A DNA stretch of 57,906 nucleotides, taken from positions 1 through 57,906 of the forward strand of contig CAJWTH010000003.1 of NCBI GenBank assembly GCA_913047725.1, in the 5' to 3' direction. A model generated the notes under the pieces. It had not been told where the DNA came from and did not search any database. It saw only the letters and a program-made list of their open reading frames with translations. The DNA comes from an uncultured Planktomarina sp. Lineage in GTDB: Bacteria; Pseudomonadota; Alphaproteobacteria; Rhodobacterales; Rhodobacteraceae. This document shows positions 9,496-19,908 of this stretch, piece after piece (within the stretch, counting starts at the first letter, position 1; each line of letters starts with the position of its first letter). The position numbers were made by a program, and so were the translations under genes.

Positions 9496-11340
9496 TTAAA
9501 GTTCTAACCCAAGTTGAATAATGTCTTGGGAAAATTGCTGCGTGCTAGACGGCATTTCGCCATCTTGGATCCTTGCTTGTTCAAACAACACCCTACAGAG
9601 AGCTTTTTGTAGGTCTAAACTTAATTTAGGTAACTTTTGTATTAAGCCGTGACCAACATTAACCTCTAGAACTTTTTTACTAGTTTCAAATTCGGGGTTT
9701 TGAGCTTTCAAAATACGCTCGAGGTTAAAATCTAGCCCACCTTCGCCTGCAACCAGACGAACTGGACTGTCGATAAGTGTAGTTGAGGCAATTGCATTCT
9801 CCACTTTATCTTCGAGGCAATCCTTTATGAGCGCAATGCATACATCAGCGTTCTTTGGTTCACTTTTTTTGCGTTTAGTCTTGGATGTTCCAACCTTATC
9901 AATGTCATATTTATCTCTTGAAATGGACACAAATGACTTTTCTTGGAAGGCATTCATTTGAGAGATCCAGAATGCATCAATAGGGTCTACCATTAGCAGA
10001 ACATCAATGCCTTTTGCTTTAAAACCTTCTAGGTGAGGACTACTCTTTGCCTGAGCTAAGGTATCACCGGTAAAGTAGAAGATTTGATCCTGACCATCTG
10101 CAAAATTATCAATGTAGTTTTGTAGAGAAATCAATTTCTCGTCTTTGTTTGAGTAAACTCTGATTATCTCTGCAATCTTATCTCTATTTTCAAAATCTTC
10201 GTAAAGACCTTCCTTAATCACTTTTCCAAATTGAGACCAAAATGCGTCATAAGCGCCAGGATCTTTCTTCTGCTTTTTCTTTAGCTCTGATAAGACGCGC
10301 TTGGTTAATGACTTGGAAATCTTTTTTAGAATTGGACTACTTTGAACCATTTCACGGCTGACGTTAAGGTCTAGGCTGGAGGTGTCTAGAACACCCTTCA
10401 AGAACCTTAGCCAAGATGGAATAATCTCTTGTAGGTCATTTGTTATAAATACCCGATTTATGTAGAGATTAATTTTTGATTTTCGCTCGGGTTCATGAAG
10501 ATCAAAGGGTGCATTTGTTGGTACGAACAATAAATTTGTAAATTCAACTGTTCCCTCTGATTTATTGTGTATGGTTATAAACGGGTCATCAAAGGCGCCA
10601 AAGCTTGAATTATAAAATTCTTTATACTCCTCTTTGGATATTTTTGTTGGTGATTGCGTCCATAAAGCCTGCGCGCTATTAACTTGCTCAACTTCACCTT
10701 CTTTTTCGCTAATCTTGATTGGTATCTGAATGTGGTCTGAATATTTCTTTACTAGGTTCCGAATACGGGAGCCTTCACAGTACTCTTTAGCATCTTTTTT
10801 CAGAAATAACTTTACACATGTCCCGGCTGGTTGATCCATATCCGACTGACTAATGTCATACCCAGTTTGGCCATCACTGGCCCAAGTGTATGCCTTATCA
10901 GTACCAGCTTTTCGGGTTGTGACTTCCACTGTATCCGCAACCATGAATGCTGAATAAAACCCTACACCAAATTTACCAATTAAACTTTGAGCCGCACTTT
11001 TTGCGTCTTTATTATCTTCAATTTCTTGCAAAAAACCGGCGGTCCCTGACTTCGCAATTGTTCCAAGGGTCTCAGACAACTCTTCGTCGTTGAGGCCGAT
11101 GCCATTATCTCTAATCTCAACATATTTTTTCTTTGCATTTATGATTATTTCGATTTGGTCATCTTCAGAATTAAGAATGGAAGGCGTAGTTTGCCCCTGG
11201 AAGCGACGTTTTTGAATTGCGTCTGAAGCATTAGACAGCAACTCCCTTAAGAAAATGTCCCGATCGGAATAAAGTGAGTTAATTACAATATTTAAGATTT
11301 TGCTGGTGTCAGCCTCAAAACTCTTAGCAAATTTATCCAT
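9496..11340 (-). CDS. htpG: molecular chaperone HtpG (Hsp90)
   Basis: FLRELLSNASDAIQKRR, IGKFGVGFYSAFMVAD, GVLDTSSLDLNVSREMVQ. Confidence 0.97.
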   Translation of the reverse strand: MDKFAKSFEADTSKILNIVINSLYSDRDIFLRELLSNASDAIQKRRFQGQTTPSILNSEDDQIEIIINAKKKYVEIRDNGIGLNDEELSETLGTIAKSGTAGFLQEIEDNKDAKSAAQSLIGKFGVGFYSAFMVADTVEVTTRKAGTDKAYTWASDGQTGYDISQSDMDQPAGTCVKLFLKKDAKEYCEGSRIRNLVKKYSDHIQIPIKISEKEGEVEQVNSAQALWTQSPTKISKEEYKEFYNSSFGAFDDPFITIHNKSEGTVEFTNLLFVPTNAPFDLHEPERKSKINLYINRVFITNDLQEIIPSWLRFLKGVLDTSSLDLNVSREMVQSSPILKKISKSLTKRVLSELKKKQKKDPGAYDAFWSQFGKVIKEGLYEDFENRDKIAEIIRVYSNKDEKLISLQNYIDNFADGQDQIFYFTGDTLAQAKSSPHLEGFKAKGIDVLLMVDPIDAFWISQMNAFQEKSFVSISRDKYDIDKVGTSKTKRKKSEPKNADVCIALIKDCLEDKVENAIASTTLIDSPVRLVAGEGGLDFNLERILKAQNPEFETSKKVLEVNVGHGLIQKLPKLSLDLQKALCRVLFEQARIQDGEMPSSTQQFSQDIIQLGLEL

Positions 11341-11539
11341 AGTGTCCTCCATAGGTTGATGCTCACTTATCAATGATATTTATCAATTCAAGGAGTTTTA
11401 TTGTAATTTTAACCATTATTTTTAGTTTGCTGAAAAAGCAGTTTTAAAAAAACCTTTAATAGCCTTAGTTATAACAAAAAATAATAAAAATTATTTGCTT
11501 AACTGGTACACAATTATCAGTTATCTTTATTTTTTTTAG

Positions 11540-12232
11540 TTAAATTCTTTCTATTGGCCATTGTGACTGCTCTTCATTTAGGTGTGCTATCACAGTTTCA
11601 CCGGCAACTGCAGTTTGACCCAAGCCAACGGATGGCTCAACTCCCTCAGGTAGAAATATATCTAATCGACTTCCAAAGCGTATTAGGCCAAATCGCTCTC
11701 CCACGTTCAACATCCCCTGATTTTTTGTAAAACAAACTATCCGCCTAGCAACTAATCCAGCAATTTGAATTACGCCAATTCGAATACCGTTAGTGGTTTC
11801 AATAGTTATTGCATTTCGCTCATTGTGTTCGCTGGCTTTATCGAGAGATGCGTTCAAAAATTTACCATGGTGGTAATTTATCGCAATTACCTCACCAGAA
11901 ATTGGAGCTCTATTTATGTGACAGTTGAACACATTCATAAACACTGACACCCTAATCATGGGCGTATCACCTAGCAGCATCTCTGCTGGTGGTGTAGTTT
12001 TTGTAATTAAGGAAACAATTCCATCTGCAGGTGACAGGACAAGCCCAGGGCCTTGAGGGACAGAGCGGACTGGGTCGCGGAAGAAATAGTAACACCATAT
12101 GGTAGCTAACACTCCTAGCCAAAAAAGTGGCTGCCACACAAGCCAGAATACCAAGCTAATTATGGCAAAAATAATCACAAATTTTCGGCCCTCTGGATGC
12201 ATTGGCACAGCCACGACCTTCACCATGTTCAT
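11540..12232 (-). CDS. psd: phosphatidylserine decarboxylase proenzyme
   Basis: [37 protein letters not shown]. Confidence 0.93.
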   Translation of the reverse strand: MNMVKVVAVPMHPEGRKFVIIFAIISLVFWLVWQPLFWLGVLATIWCYYFFRDPVRSVPQGPGLVLSPADGIVSLITKTTPPAEMLLGDTPMIRVSVFMNVFNCHINRAPISGEVIAINYHHGKFLNASLDKASEHNERNAITIETTNGIRIGVIQIAGLVARRIVCFTKNQGMLNVGERFGLIRFGSRLDIFLPEGVEPSVGLGQTAVAGETVIAHLNEEQSQWPIERI

Positions 12233-12236
12233 TAAT

Positions 12237-12626
12237 TTATATCCAATTAAAAGTAGTTAAGATCACAAAGGCAGCGAAGATACCATTTGCGCAAAGCATA
12301 CATAAAACTGCAAGTGAGCCCAAGTCTTTTGCGTGTTTTGCTGGGAGTGACCATTCTGGCGATACCATATCGGCTATTTCTTCAATTGCAGTATTAAGTG
12401 CTTCAATGGCAAAAGTTATCAATATTAGTAATATTGCTAAGATAACAAAACTTTTCTCTGCCTGAATTAGTATAAAGATAACTACAATCAAAAAGGCTGC
12501 TAGGGTTTCGTGGCGAAAAGCCGTTTCACCCCAAAGTCTTTTTGCCCCTGCCCAAGAATATGAGGCAGCAGCAAAAATATGAGCGATACCGTGGATTTTT
12601 TCAGGTGGGTTAGTCTTTTTTGACAT
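12237..12626 (-). CDS. dgkA: diacylglycerol kinase
   Basis: [42 protein letters not shown] signature. Confidence 0.95.
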   Translation of the reverse strand: MSKKTNPPEKIHGIAHIFAAASYSWAGAKRLWGETAFRHETLAAFLIVVIFILIQAEKSFVILAILLILITFAIEALNTAIEEIADMVSPEWSLPAKHAKDLGSLAVLCMLCANGIFAAFVILTTFNWI

Positions 12627-14259
12627 CAGCTTTATTTCCGCAACGATTAAAAATATCTAGGATAGGTTTATATTCCACGGTTTCGACCCCTGTCATGCCT
12701 AAGAGGCTATGAAAAAAGTTTGCATGGCTATATTTTTGAGTTGAAACTGTCCTTAAACACTCAGACGTAATACTTGTTAAGTTTTTATATGCATCTGACA
12801 ACCACACGATCATTGGAACTTTTGTTTGCTCTCTTGGTGCCATAAAATAGGGAGCACCATGAAGAAATAATCCATTTTCACCTAAAGATTCACCATGATC
12901 AGAAATATATATCATTGAAGTGGTTACACGGCTCTGTTTTTTGAGTAAAGCGATCAAATCGGCATTTACTTTATCTGTGTACGCGATTGAATTGTCATAC
13001 GCATTAACAATTTCTTCTTTAGTGCATTCAAAGAAGTTGGATGTTCGGCAAGCTGGTTTGAATTTTTCGAGCGCCCTTGGGTATCGCAAATAATAAGACG
13101 GACCATGACTGCCAATTTGATGTAAAACCAATACAGTGTTTTTTTGTATTTCTGGCAATCTTTTAGCTACTTCGTCGACTAGTATGCCATCTAAGCATTC
13201 ACCCTCGCCACAAAATTTTATATTTTTTGCGTAGGTGACTTGAGTATATTTGGCTCGTGCTGCCAGCCCCTTATCACCAGTATTGTTATCAATCCACTCA
13301 ACCTGGTAACCGGCACGTTGAATTATATCCAAGACGTTTTCCTGAGAAGTTCCTTTTTCGTAAGAGTAGTTTGCCCGTTCAAAGTTAGAAAACATGCAGG
13401 GAAGAGAAACAGCAGTAGAAGTGCCACAGCTGGAAACATTATCGTAATAAGCAATGTCTTCATTTTTGAGCTTTGGATTTGTGGAGCGGTTGTAACTTCC
13501 CAGGCTAAAACTTTGTGAACGGGCTGTTTCGCCAATAACCACAACTATTAAATTAGGCTTTCCCTGATTTCTAAAGTTTGAATTTAGAGTTGCGTCAGTT
13601 CCAATTTCTTTAAATTCCAAAGTAGCAGACCGGGTGATCATAGCTAAGTAAAGAAATGATTCAGTAATTGGGGCTAGTGGCTGAAAGCTTGATTTCAAAT
13701 CAATCCGTAGTCTTAAAACTGAAGAATTACCCTTGATATCTGTTGCAACCAATATGACGGTTCCCAGAACGCAAAACACTAAAAAAAGTATATTTTGCAA
13801 AACTGAATGGAAAAACTTTGGATGATCAACTTTAACGTAAAAGACTATTACAGCTGGCACTATACCTGACACCCCAACCCATATTAGAAAAGACCTGGTT
13901 ACAAGGTGCTTCCCCTCCATAAGCGTTGTTGTAACTACATTTTGTATCATCTCTCGATCAATTATGACCCCTAATTGGTCCATATAATATGATGTCACTG
14001 AAGATAGTATGAACAAAAAAGCAATAAATGGTTGAAGGATGCGTTTCATTGCAAAGATTGACACAAGACCGCAGCATAATAGTAGCAAAGCTAATGCAAA
14101 AACTACTCCACGGATTTTTGCACCGGCAAAGACATCATCCCAAATTGTCCAAAAAGTTGTGTTATGAAGAACAAAAATAACTGCAACCGAAATGGTAACA
14201 AGAATGAGGGGATGAACACTTCGTGTCCGCCATTTAATGTAGTAATTGAGTGGCGGCAT
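12610..14259 (-). CDS. eptA: phosphoethanolamine--lipid A transferase family protein (paralog 1)
   Basis: N-terminal TM segments; VVIGETARSQSFSLGSYNR, CGTSTAVSLPCMFS, HQIGSHGPSYYLRYP, SDHGESLGENGLFLHGAP. Confidence 0.92.
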   Translation of the reverse strand: MPPLNYYIKWRTRSVHPLILVTISVAVIFVLHNTTFWTIWDDVFAGAKIRGVVFALALLLLCCGLVSIFAMKRILQPFIAFLFILSSVTSYYMDQLGVIIDREMIQNVVTTTLMEGKHLVTRSFLIWVGVSGIVPAVIVFYVKVDHPKFFHSVLQNILFLVFCVLGTVILVATDIKGNSSVLRLRIDLKSSFQPLAPITESFLYLAMITRSATLEFKEIGTDATLNSNFRNQGKPNLIVVVIGETARSQSFSLGSYNRSTNPKLKNEDIAYYDNVSSCGTSTAVSLPCMFSNFERANYSYEKGTSQENVLDIIQRAGYQVEWIDNNTGDKGLAARAKYTQVTYAKNIKFCGEGECLDGILVDEVAKRLPEIQKNTVLVLHQIGSHGPSYYLRYPRALEKFKPACRTSNFFECTKEEIVNAYDNSIAYTDKVNADLIALLKKQSRVTTSMIYISDHGESLGENGLFLHGAPYFMAPREQTKVPMIVWLSDAYKNLTSITSECLRTVSTQKYSHANFFHSLLGMTGVETVEYKPILDIFNRCGNKADVKKD

Positions 14260-14262
14260 AAA

Positions 14263-15027
14263 TTATTTTTCCAATTTAGAAGCAGACCTGCGAATAAATA
14301 CAAAGACTGGGAGTGTCAGTAAATACACGACATTGCCTATTAGCAAAGTTTCCCAAGGGAAAACAATTAGGCACACCAAAATTGCTAGGATAGTTAGAAT
14401 AATGGGCAGATTCATCGAAGTAGGGAAATTAGCGTCTTTTAACGAAATTGTTGGAAATGTGCCCACAGCGAGCGCACCACAAATCACCAGGAATATCATG
14501 GTAGCTATTGTATAATGCTCAGAGACATCAATTCCCATCATAACCAAAAATAATGGTGATAAGCCAAGGCAGGCCAAAGCCGGTGCTGGTACGCCAATAA
14601 AGTCGTTTGTCTTTAATTTCTGGCCTATCGCTTCTTCTTCATTTTGATTTACGTTAAATCGTGCAAGGCGAAGTGCACAACAAACTGCAAAAACCATGAC
14701 TGATATCCAGCCAAAACTGGATATGGAGGAATTTGCAAAAATTGTGAAATAAATAATAAGTGGTGTTGCTATGCCAAAATTAAAAAAATCAGCGAGAGTG
14801 TCCAATTCAGCACCAATTTTGCTTTCGCTTTGTAAGGCTCGTGCAAGTCCACCGTCGATCACGTCTAAAATCATGGCAAAAATTAAAAGGTAAAGTGCCA
14901 AATTTACATTTCCCTGAAGAGCCATTTTAACAGCAGTCAGTCCAACACAAATCCCAAAAATTGTTACAATATTTGGCAAAGACTTTGATAATGGTTCACG
15001 AGGTGGTTCGGTGATCATTTTATCCAA
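14263..15027 (-). CDS. pssA: CDP-diacylglycerol--serine O-phosphatidyltransferase
   Basis: CDP-alcohol phosphatidyltransferase motif DVIDGGLARALQSESKIGAELDTLADFFNFG. Confidence 0.92.
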   Translation of the reverse strand: MDKMITEPPREPLSKSLPNIVTIFGICVGLTAVKMALQGNVNLALYLLIFAMILDVIDGGLARALQSESKIGAELDTLADFFNFGIATPLIIYFTIFANSSISSFGWISVMVFAVCCALRLARFNVNQNEEEAIGQKLKTNDFIGVPAPALACLGLSPLFLVMMGIDVSEHYTIATMIFLVICGALAVGTFPTISLKDANFPTSMNLPIILTILAILVCLIVFPWETLLIGNVVYLLTLPVFVFIRRSASKLEK

Positions 15028-15644
15028 CTCCGAAATTTGTGGCCTAAACGAGTACGAAATTCTAAAAATTTAGTAGAAAAGAGTGCGGCTACTAAAAGAC
15101 CAGTAGCCGCTCCGGCGATAGTGGCCGAGATTGTGTGTCTATCAAGCATCACGCGAGCGTACATTGTGCACAATAAAACAGGAATAACTATCATTGCGAA
15201 CCACCAGCTATACCGTCGCATCACAAAGTAAGCGGTGGCGCCTGCCAGCGCTGAGTGGCCAGATGGTGTGTTGTGTTTACTTGTTGACGAAAATGGTCTT
15301 TGTCCAAGTCTTGTACCCATAATTTTGACATTATTTAGAAGTCTTTTAGGGCCATGAGATGCAATAATTCCTGAAACAGCGATAACTAAAATTTGCTTGA
15401 ATCCGGCTTTGTCCCTACTAATAATTGCTAAGGCAAATGGCATAAGTGTGTTAATATGACGACCGTATTTTTCTGTTGAAACAACAAATGGCATGTCTTC
15501 CCCACCTCTGGATGCAGAGTAATCGTTTTTTAAATCGCTAGGGTATAGTGCGGATATAAGGATTATTGTGACAAGAAGCACAATAGGAACAGTGTATGTA
15601 TGAAATACTTTAATAGGTTGTCTGAGTATTTCAACGAAGGTCAT
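15015..15644 (-). CDS. lpxE: PAP2-family phosphatase, LpxE-like (lipid A 1-phosphatase of Helicobacter type)
   Basis: GPKRLLNNVKIMGTRLGQRPF, TPSGHSALAGATAYFVMRRYSWW, YARVMLDRHTISATIAG; start set at MTFVEILRQ just after the eptA2 stop. Confidence 0.75.
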   Translation of the reverse strand: MTFVEILRQPIKVFHTYTVPIVLLVTIILISALYPSDLKNDYSASRGGEDMPFVVSTEKYGRHINTLMPFALAIISRDKAGFKQILVIAVSGIIASHGPKRLLNNVKIMGTRLGQRPFSSTSKHNTPSGHSALAGATAYFVMRRYSWWFAMIVIPVLLCTMYARVMLDRHTISATIAGAATGLLVAALFSTKFLEFRTRLGHKFRSWIK

Positions 15645-15645
15645 T

Positions 15646-17259
15646 TCAAGAGCCTCCACTGCGTGTGTTGAAAATATCAAAATGTGGTTTGTAAATATCG
15701 CTTCGCATTTGGAACGCACCCATCACGCTGTGAAAAGGATAATCGTGCGGAAGAGTTATATCTGTTAGAATGCTAGCGTTAGTTAAGTTTCGGGATTTTT
15801 TAAAACTATCTGACATCCAAACCATAAAGGGAACGCGTCTCTGCTCAGGAGGCGCAATAGCAATTGGTGCTCCGTGAAGATAGTAACCGTTCTCGCCCAA
15901 AGATTGTCCATGGTCCGAAACATAGATCATGGTGGCGTTGGTTTGTTCCAGACTTTTAAGTTGGCTTATCAGATTTGCGATCACTTGGTCTGTAAAACGA
16001 ATCGTATTATCATAAGCATTAATTAGCTCTTGCCTGGTACATTTTGCGATTTGAACAGTTTTGCATACAGGCGAAAAATGTTCGTACTCTGGTGGGTACT
16101 TTTTATAGTAAGCTGGTCCATGGCTTCCGGTAAGGTGTAAAGTTACAAAAACTCGATCGGCATTTGCCTCTTTTAATAGTTTGTCTAGGTTCCAAATTAG
16201 GGTGTCATCGTAGGCGCCAGATGGACAGTTTGTATCAATACAACTGTCTGAGATGTCTTTGGTAGTCTGATAAATGTTCACAGTCATTGGTGGTGGGCCA
16301 GAATTATTTGTTCGATAAATTGTCTTAATGCCATGACGCGTCAAATAACTCGGCAGTGGCTCAAACTTTGTACGTGAGGGTGCCTGCTGACCCTCATGAG
16401 TAAAAATACATGCGGCCGATGATATCGTATTAGTAGAACACGACAGTCCAATTGGAAATATTGCTAATTGGTGATCTTTTGTAAAAGGGTTGGTATTTTT
16501 TTTGTAACCTAGCAATGAAAAGTTATCCGCACGAGCTGCCTCTCCTAAGACAAGAACTACCACTTCTCTTTTAGCAGGTTTTTCAGAAAGGAAATATCCG
16601 TCTGGAAGAAGTGTTTGCTCACGGTTATCCAAGGCTGAGCGATTAAAGTGCCTGGCAGTATTTACGATGTAAGACCAAGGAAGAATTTTCCCACCCATTC
16701 GTGAAGCATGGTTGTCGTACCACAGCATCGTAAACGATGTCATCGTTATCCAAATAGCTAAAATCAAAATTGACCCTATTCCATACCCAAATCTCCAAAC
16801 CCGTTTTGGGACATCTAAATTGATGGATAAAACAAAGAGTGCAGGTACCAAACCTAAAAAGAATGTAGGCACAATGACTGAAATATGTAGAAGTTCTGTG
16901 GCCTCTCGGGAGTCTGTATTTAATACATTTGCTATCATGGATCGGTCAATTTCGATCCCATAGCTAATCATAAAATACAGCCCAAAGGCATTACAAATAA
17001 ATAAAACCGTAACCACCCACCGCATCAGTGAAACTGATAAGCCAGATAAAAGAAACAAGCTTGCAGCTAGCAGGCAAATTTGGAGGATTTGGAGAGAAAT
17101 TATCTGAATTATACCGCCAGAGCTTCTTAAATCACTGACTGTTAAAGCATAATCGAGAAGAGGACTTTGGAACGCAATTAAATTAAATATGCAAACTATC
17201 ATCACAAAGGATACCAAGCTTATTCTTAGCGCCCCTAGCCATTTTAGAAAATTTTGCAA
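15646..17259 (-). CDS. phosphoethanolamine transferase, EptA family (paralog 2)
   Basis: LVLGEAARADNFSLLGYKKNTNP, CSTNTISSAACIFT, HLTGSHGPAYYKKYP, SDHGQSLGENGYYLHGAP. Confidence 0.9.
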   Translation of the reverse strand: MQNFLKWLGALRISLVSFVMIVCIFNLIAFQSPLLDYALTVSDLRSSGGIIQIISLQILQICLLAASLFLLSGLSVSLMRWVVTVLFICNAFGLYFMISYGIEIDRSMIANVLNTDSREATELLHISVIVPTFFLGLVPALFVLSINLDVPKRVWRFGYGIGSILILAIWITMTSFTMLWYDNHASRMGGKILPWSYIVNTARHFNRSALDNREQTLLPDGYFLSEKPAKREVVVLVLGEAARADNFSLLGYKKNTNPFTKDHQLAIFPIGLSCSTNTISSAACIFTHEGQQAPSRTKFEPLPSYLTRHGIKTIYRTNNSGPPPMTVNIYQTTKDISDSCIDTNCPSGAYDDTLIWNLDKLLKEANADRVFVTLHLTGSHGPAYYKKYPPEYEHFSPVCKTVQIAKCTRQELINAYDNTIRFTDQVIANLISQLKSLEQTNATMIYVSDHGQSLGENGYYLHGAPIAIAPPEQRRVPFMVWMSDSFKKSRNLTNASILTDITLPHDYPFHSVMGAFQMRSDIYKPHFDIFNTRSGGS

Positions 17260-17634
17260 AGCAATAAGTTCCCTCGTTTAATTGTCAAATATCAGAAGAC
17301 ACATCTACGTCAACTCGTTGAGTTTTGATCATATGGGATGTCTTGAGCCAAGTGATGACATAAGCCAAAAAAATTGCCTTTTATAATTAATTTTTGTTAA
17401 TTTACGCCATAAAGTTTGTTTAATATGCTTAATTTTTAATATCGATTTTGGTGGATAAGTTTTCTTGTTAGAATTCTATGATAGTATAACTAAATACTTT
17501 ATAAAGTAGCTGCTAGAGATCTGCCATAGTTTTTCTAATCGTGTACTGTTAGGTTTAGTTTCCTGAATTAAATTTTAATTTGGTACCAATCCAAATACTG
17601 AGATTAATTGGTTTATTGTGAGAGAGGCGAAAAT

Positions 17635-19053
17635 ATGCTGAAACCCGCAAGTTCTGAGTTTAAAACATATTTAGAAACGATATTACCACCCGCTGTGTTT
17701 CCAGAAATTAGTGAGAAATACCTTACGGAGCCACGGGGACGATACCAAGGTATGGCTGGTATTTTAGTTGCCCCTGACGGTACAGACCAAGTGTCAAAAA
17801 TCATCTCTGCTGCGGCGCAGGCCACTGTAGGTGTTATACCTTATGGTGGTGGTACAGGCCTTGTAGGTGGGCAGCTTTTACCTACCTCCACAGGAGAGGT
17901 GCCGGCGCCAATAATAATTAGCTTATCGCGGATGCGTAAGATTAGAAGTTATCATTCTGAAGAAAATGTTTTGGTGGTGGAGGCTGGTGTTACCTTGGCT
18001 GAGGCTAAGGCTGAAGCCCTTAACGTAAACCGACTTTTCCCGCTATCACTCACTTCTGAGGGTACGGCTCAAATTGGAGGAATTTTGGCAACAAACGCTG
18101 GTGGGGTAAACGTATTGAGATATGGAATGGCACGTGATCAAGTTCTTGGAATTGAGGCAGTAATGGCAGATGGTCAAATTTTAAAAGGCCTAAAACGTTT
18201 GCGTAAAGATAATACTGGTTATGATTTACGCCATTTGCTTATTGGTTCTGAGGGGACGCTTGGTATTATTACGGCCGCGAGTCTTAAACTTGCTGCACGG
18301 CCTAGCAATGAAGGGACAGCATTTTTGGCGGTTGAGAGCCCAACATCAGCACTTGAACTTTTGCGCCGGGCACAGGAGTTGGTGGGTGATAGTATTTCCG
18401 CATTTGAATTAATTTCAGCGCAAGCATTAGAGTTTATATCAGAAAAATTTCCACAAATGCGTCAGCCTTGGCCAAACCCACCTGAATGGTCCGTTTTGTT
18501 GCATCTAGGGCTGTCAGATAGTCAACGCTCAGAAAAAGCGTTTGATGTTTTATTTGAAAGAGCATCTGATTTGATAATTGACGGTATTATTGCTCAGTCG
18601 CAACAGCAATCTAACGATTTTTGGAGCTTACGTGAAGCTATACCACTAGCAAACAGAGCTATTGGAGCTATCTGCTCTTTCGATATTGCAGTACCACTTT
18701 CTGAAATCCCTAACTTTATTCGTAGAGCAGAGTTGCGCACCAAAAGATTTGGTAAGTTGCGGACCAACTGTTTTGGTCACCTTGGTGATGGTAATTTACA
18801 CTATAACATTTTTCCACCAGTGGGAGCATCTGCCAAAGACTATATAGAGACTAGGGATGATTTGGAAAATGAACTCCACTCTCTTGTATATGAGATGGGT
18901 GGGTCAATATCAGCGGAGCATGGCGTGGGGCGCCTCAAAGTAAATGACCTGGAACGCTTCTGTGACCCAGTCAAAATGGCGCTTATGCGAACTGTGAAAA
19001 ATGCTCTAGACCCTTTGGGAATTTTGAACCCTGGCGCAGTTTTACGGGATTGA
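17635..19053 (+). CDS. FAD-binding oxidase, GlcD / D-lactate dehydrogenase-like
   Basis: VIPYGGGTGLVGGQ, RYGMARDQVLGIEAVMADG, GSEGTLGIIT, SAEHGVGRLK; ATG after GAGAGAGG. Confidence 0.9.
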   Translation: MLKPASSEFKTYLETILPPAVFPEISEKYLTEPRGRYQGMAGILVAPDGTDQVSKIISAAAQATVGVIPYGGGTGLVGGQLLPTSTGEVPAPIIISLSRMRKIRSYHSEENVLVVEAGVTLAEAKAEALNVNRLFPLSLTSEGTAQIGGILATNAGGVNVLRYGMARDQVLGIEAVMADGQILKGLKRLRKDNTGYDLRHLLIGSEGTLGIITAASLKLAARPSNEGTAFLAVESPTSALELLRRAQELVGDSISAFELISAQALEFISEKFPQMRQPWPNPPEWSVLLHLGLSDSQRSEKAFDVLFERASDLIIDGIIAQSQQQSNDFWSLREAIPLANRAIGAICSFDIAVPLSEIPNFIRRAELRTKRFGKLRTNCFGHLGDGNLHYNIFPPVGASAKDYIETRDDLENELHSLVYEMGGSISAEHGVGRLKVNDLERFCDPVKMALMRTVKNALDPLGILNPGAVLRD

Positions 19054-19096
19054 TATTAGGTAATCTGATATGGCAAATTACATTTCTTAATTCAAG

Positions 19097-19771
19097 TTGG
19101 TTTCTGGAAGGCTTATCGCATTGCATTTGACAGACTATTCTCCGCCAATTGACCCGTTGGATATTGTGTACCTTGATCATGAGCTGCTGGCTGTGAACAA
19201 ACCGTCAGGGCTACTATCGGTGCCGGGTCGAGGTCCACTGTTAGCAGATTGCTTAATCGCTCGAATACAGGCAGATTATCCTAGCGCACTGTTGGTCCAC
19301 CGCCTTGACCGAGATACCTCAGGCGTAATGGTCTTTGCATTATCGGCCCACGCACAACGGCATTTAGGACTTCAGTTTGAAAAGCGCCAATCTCAGAAAA
19401 CCTATGTTGCCCGGGTTATGGGCCAGGTTGAAGGTGATGAAGGAATTATTGACCTGCCTATAATAGTAGATTGGCCCAATCGTCCAAAACAGAAAATTTG
19501 TCATGATACTGGTCGTTCGGCAGTTACCCAATGGCATGTAATTAATAGGGACATTAAGGAAACTCGGCTAAAATTGAAGCCTCAGACTGGTCGCTCTCAT
19601 CAGCTGCGCATCCACATGATGGAATTTGGACACCCTATTTTAGGGGATCCCTTCTATGGAACTCCTGAGAGCCAAACCGTTTCCCGTTTGATGCTCCACT
19701 CTCATCGCCTTCGACTTCGCCACCCTGATGGAGGTGAACAGATAGAGTTTCGTGCGAAGTTACCTTTTTGA
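19097..19771 (+). CDS. RluA-family pseudouridine synthase
   Basis: LLVHRLDRDTSGVMVFA, KTYVARVMG, GRSHQLRIHM. Confidence 0.92.
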   Translation: MVSGRLIALHLTDYSPPIDPLDIVYLDHELLAVNKPSGLLSVPGRGPLLADCLIARIQADYPSALLVHRLDRDTSGVMVFALSAHAQRHLGLQFEKRQSQKTYVARVMGQVEGDEGIIDLPIIVDWPNRPKQKICHDTGRSAVTQWHVINRDIKETRLKLKPQTGRSHQLRIHMMEFGHPILGDPFYGTPESQTVSRLMLHSHRLRLRHPDGGEQIEFRAKLPF

Positions 19772-19908
19772 TACTGTTAATTTTTTTATATAACTACCTG
19801 GCTATAGTTTGTTCCGCTATATAAAATTTCAACTTGCAACATGCTAAATAAAGAATAAATGTTCATTTGAATTGTAAATTTTTAGGTGTTTTTTTTGGGA
19901 GTGTAACG

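Noticed and set aside
15015-15644. Apparent loss of the PAP2 motif-3 Asp (HTISA in place of HxxxD), suggesting an inactive phosphatase
   Set aside because: As I recall it, Helicobacter LpxE has the same HTIGA-type ending, so it is a family trait and not decay
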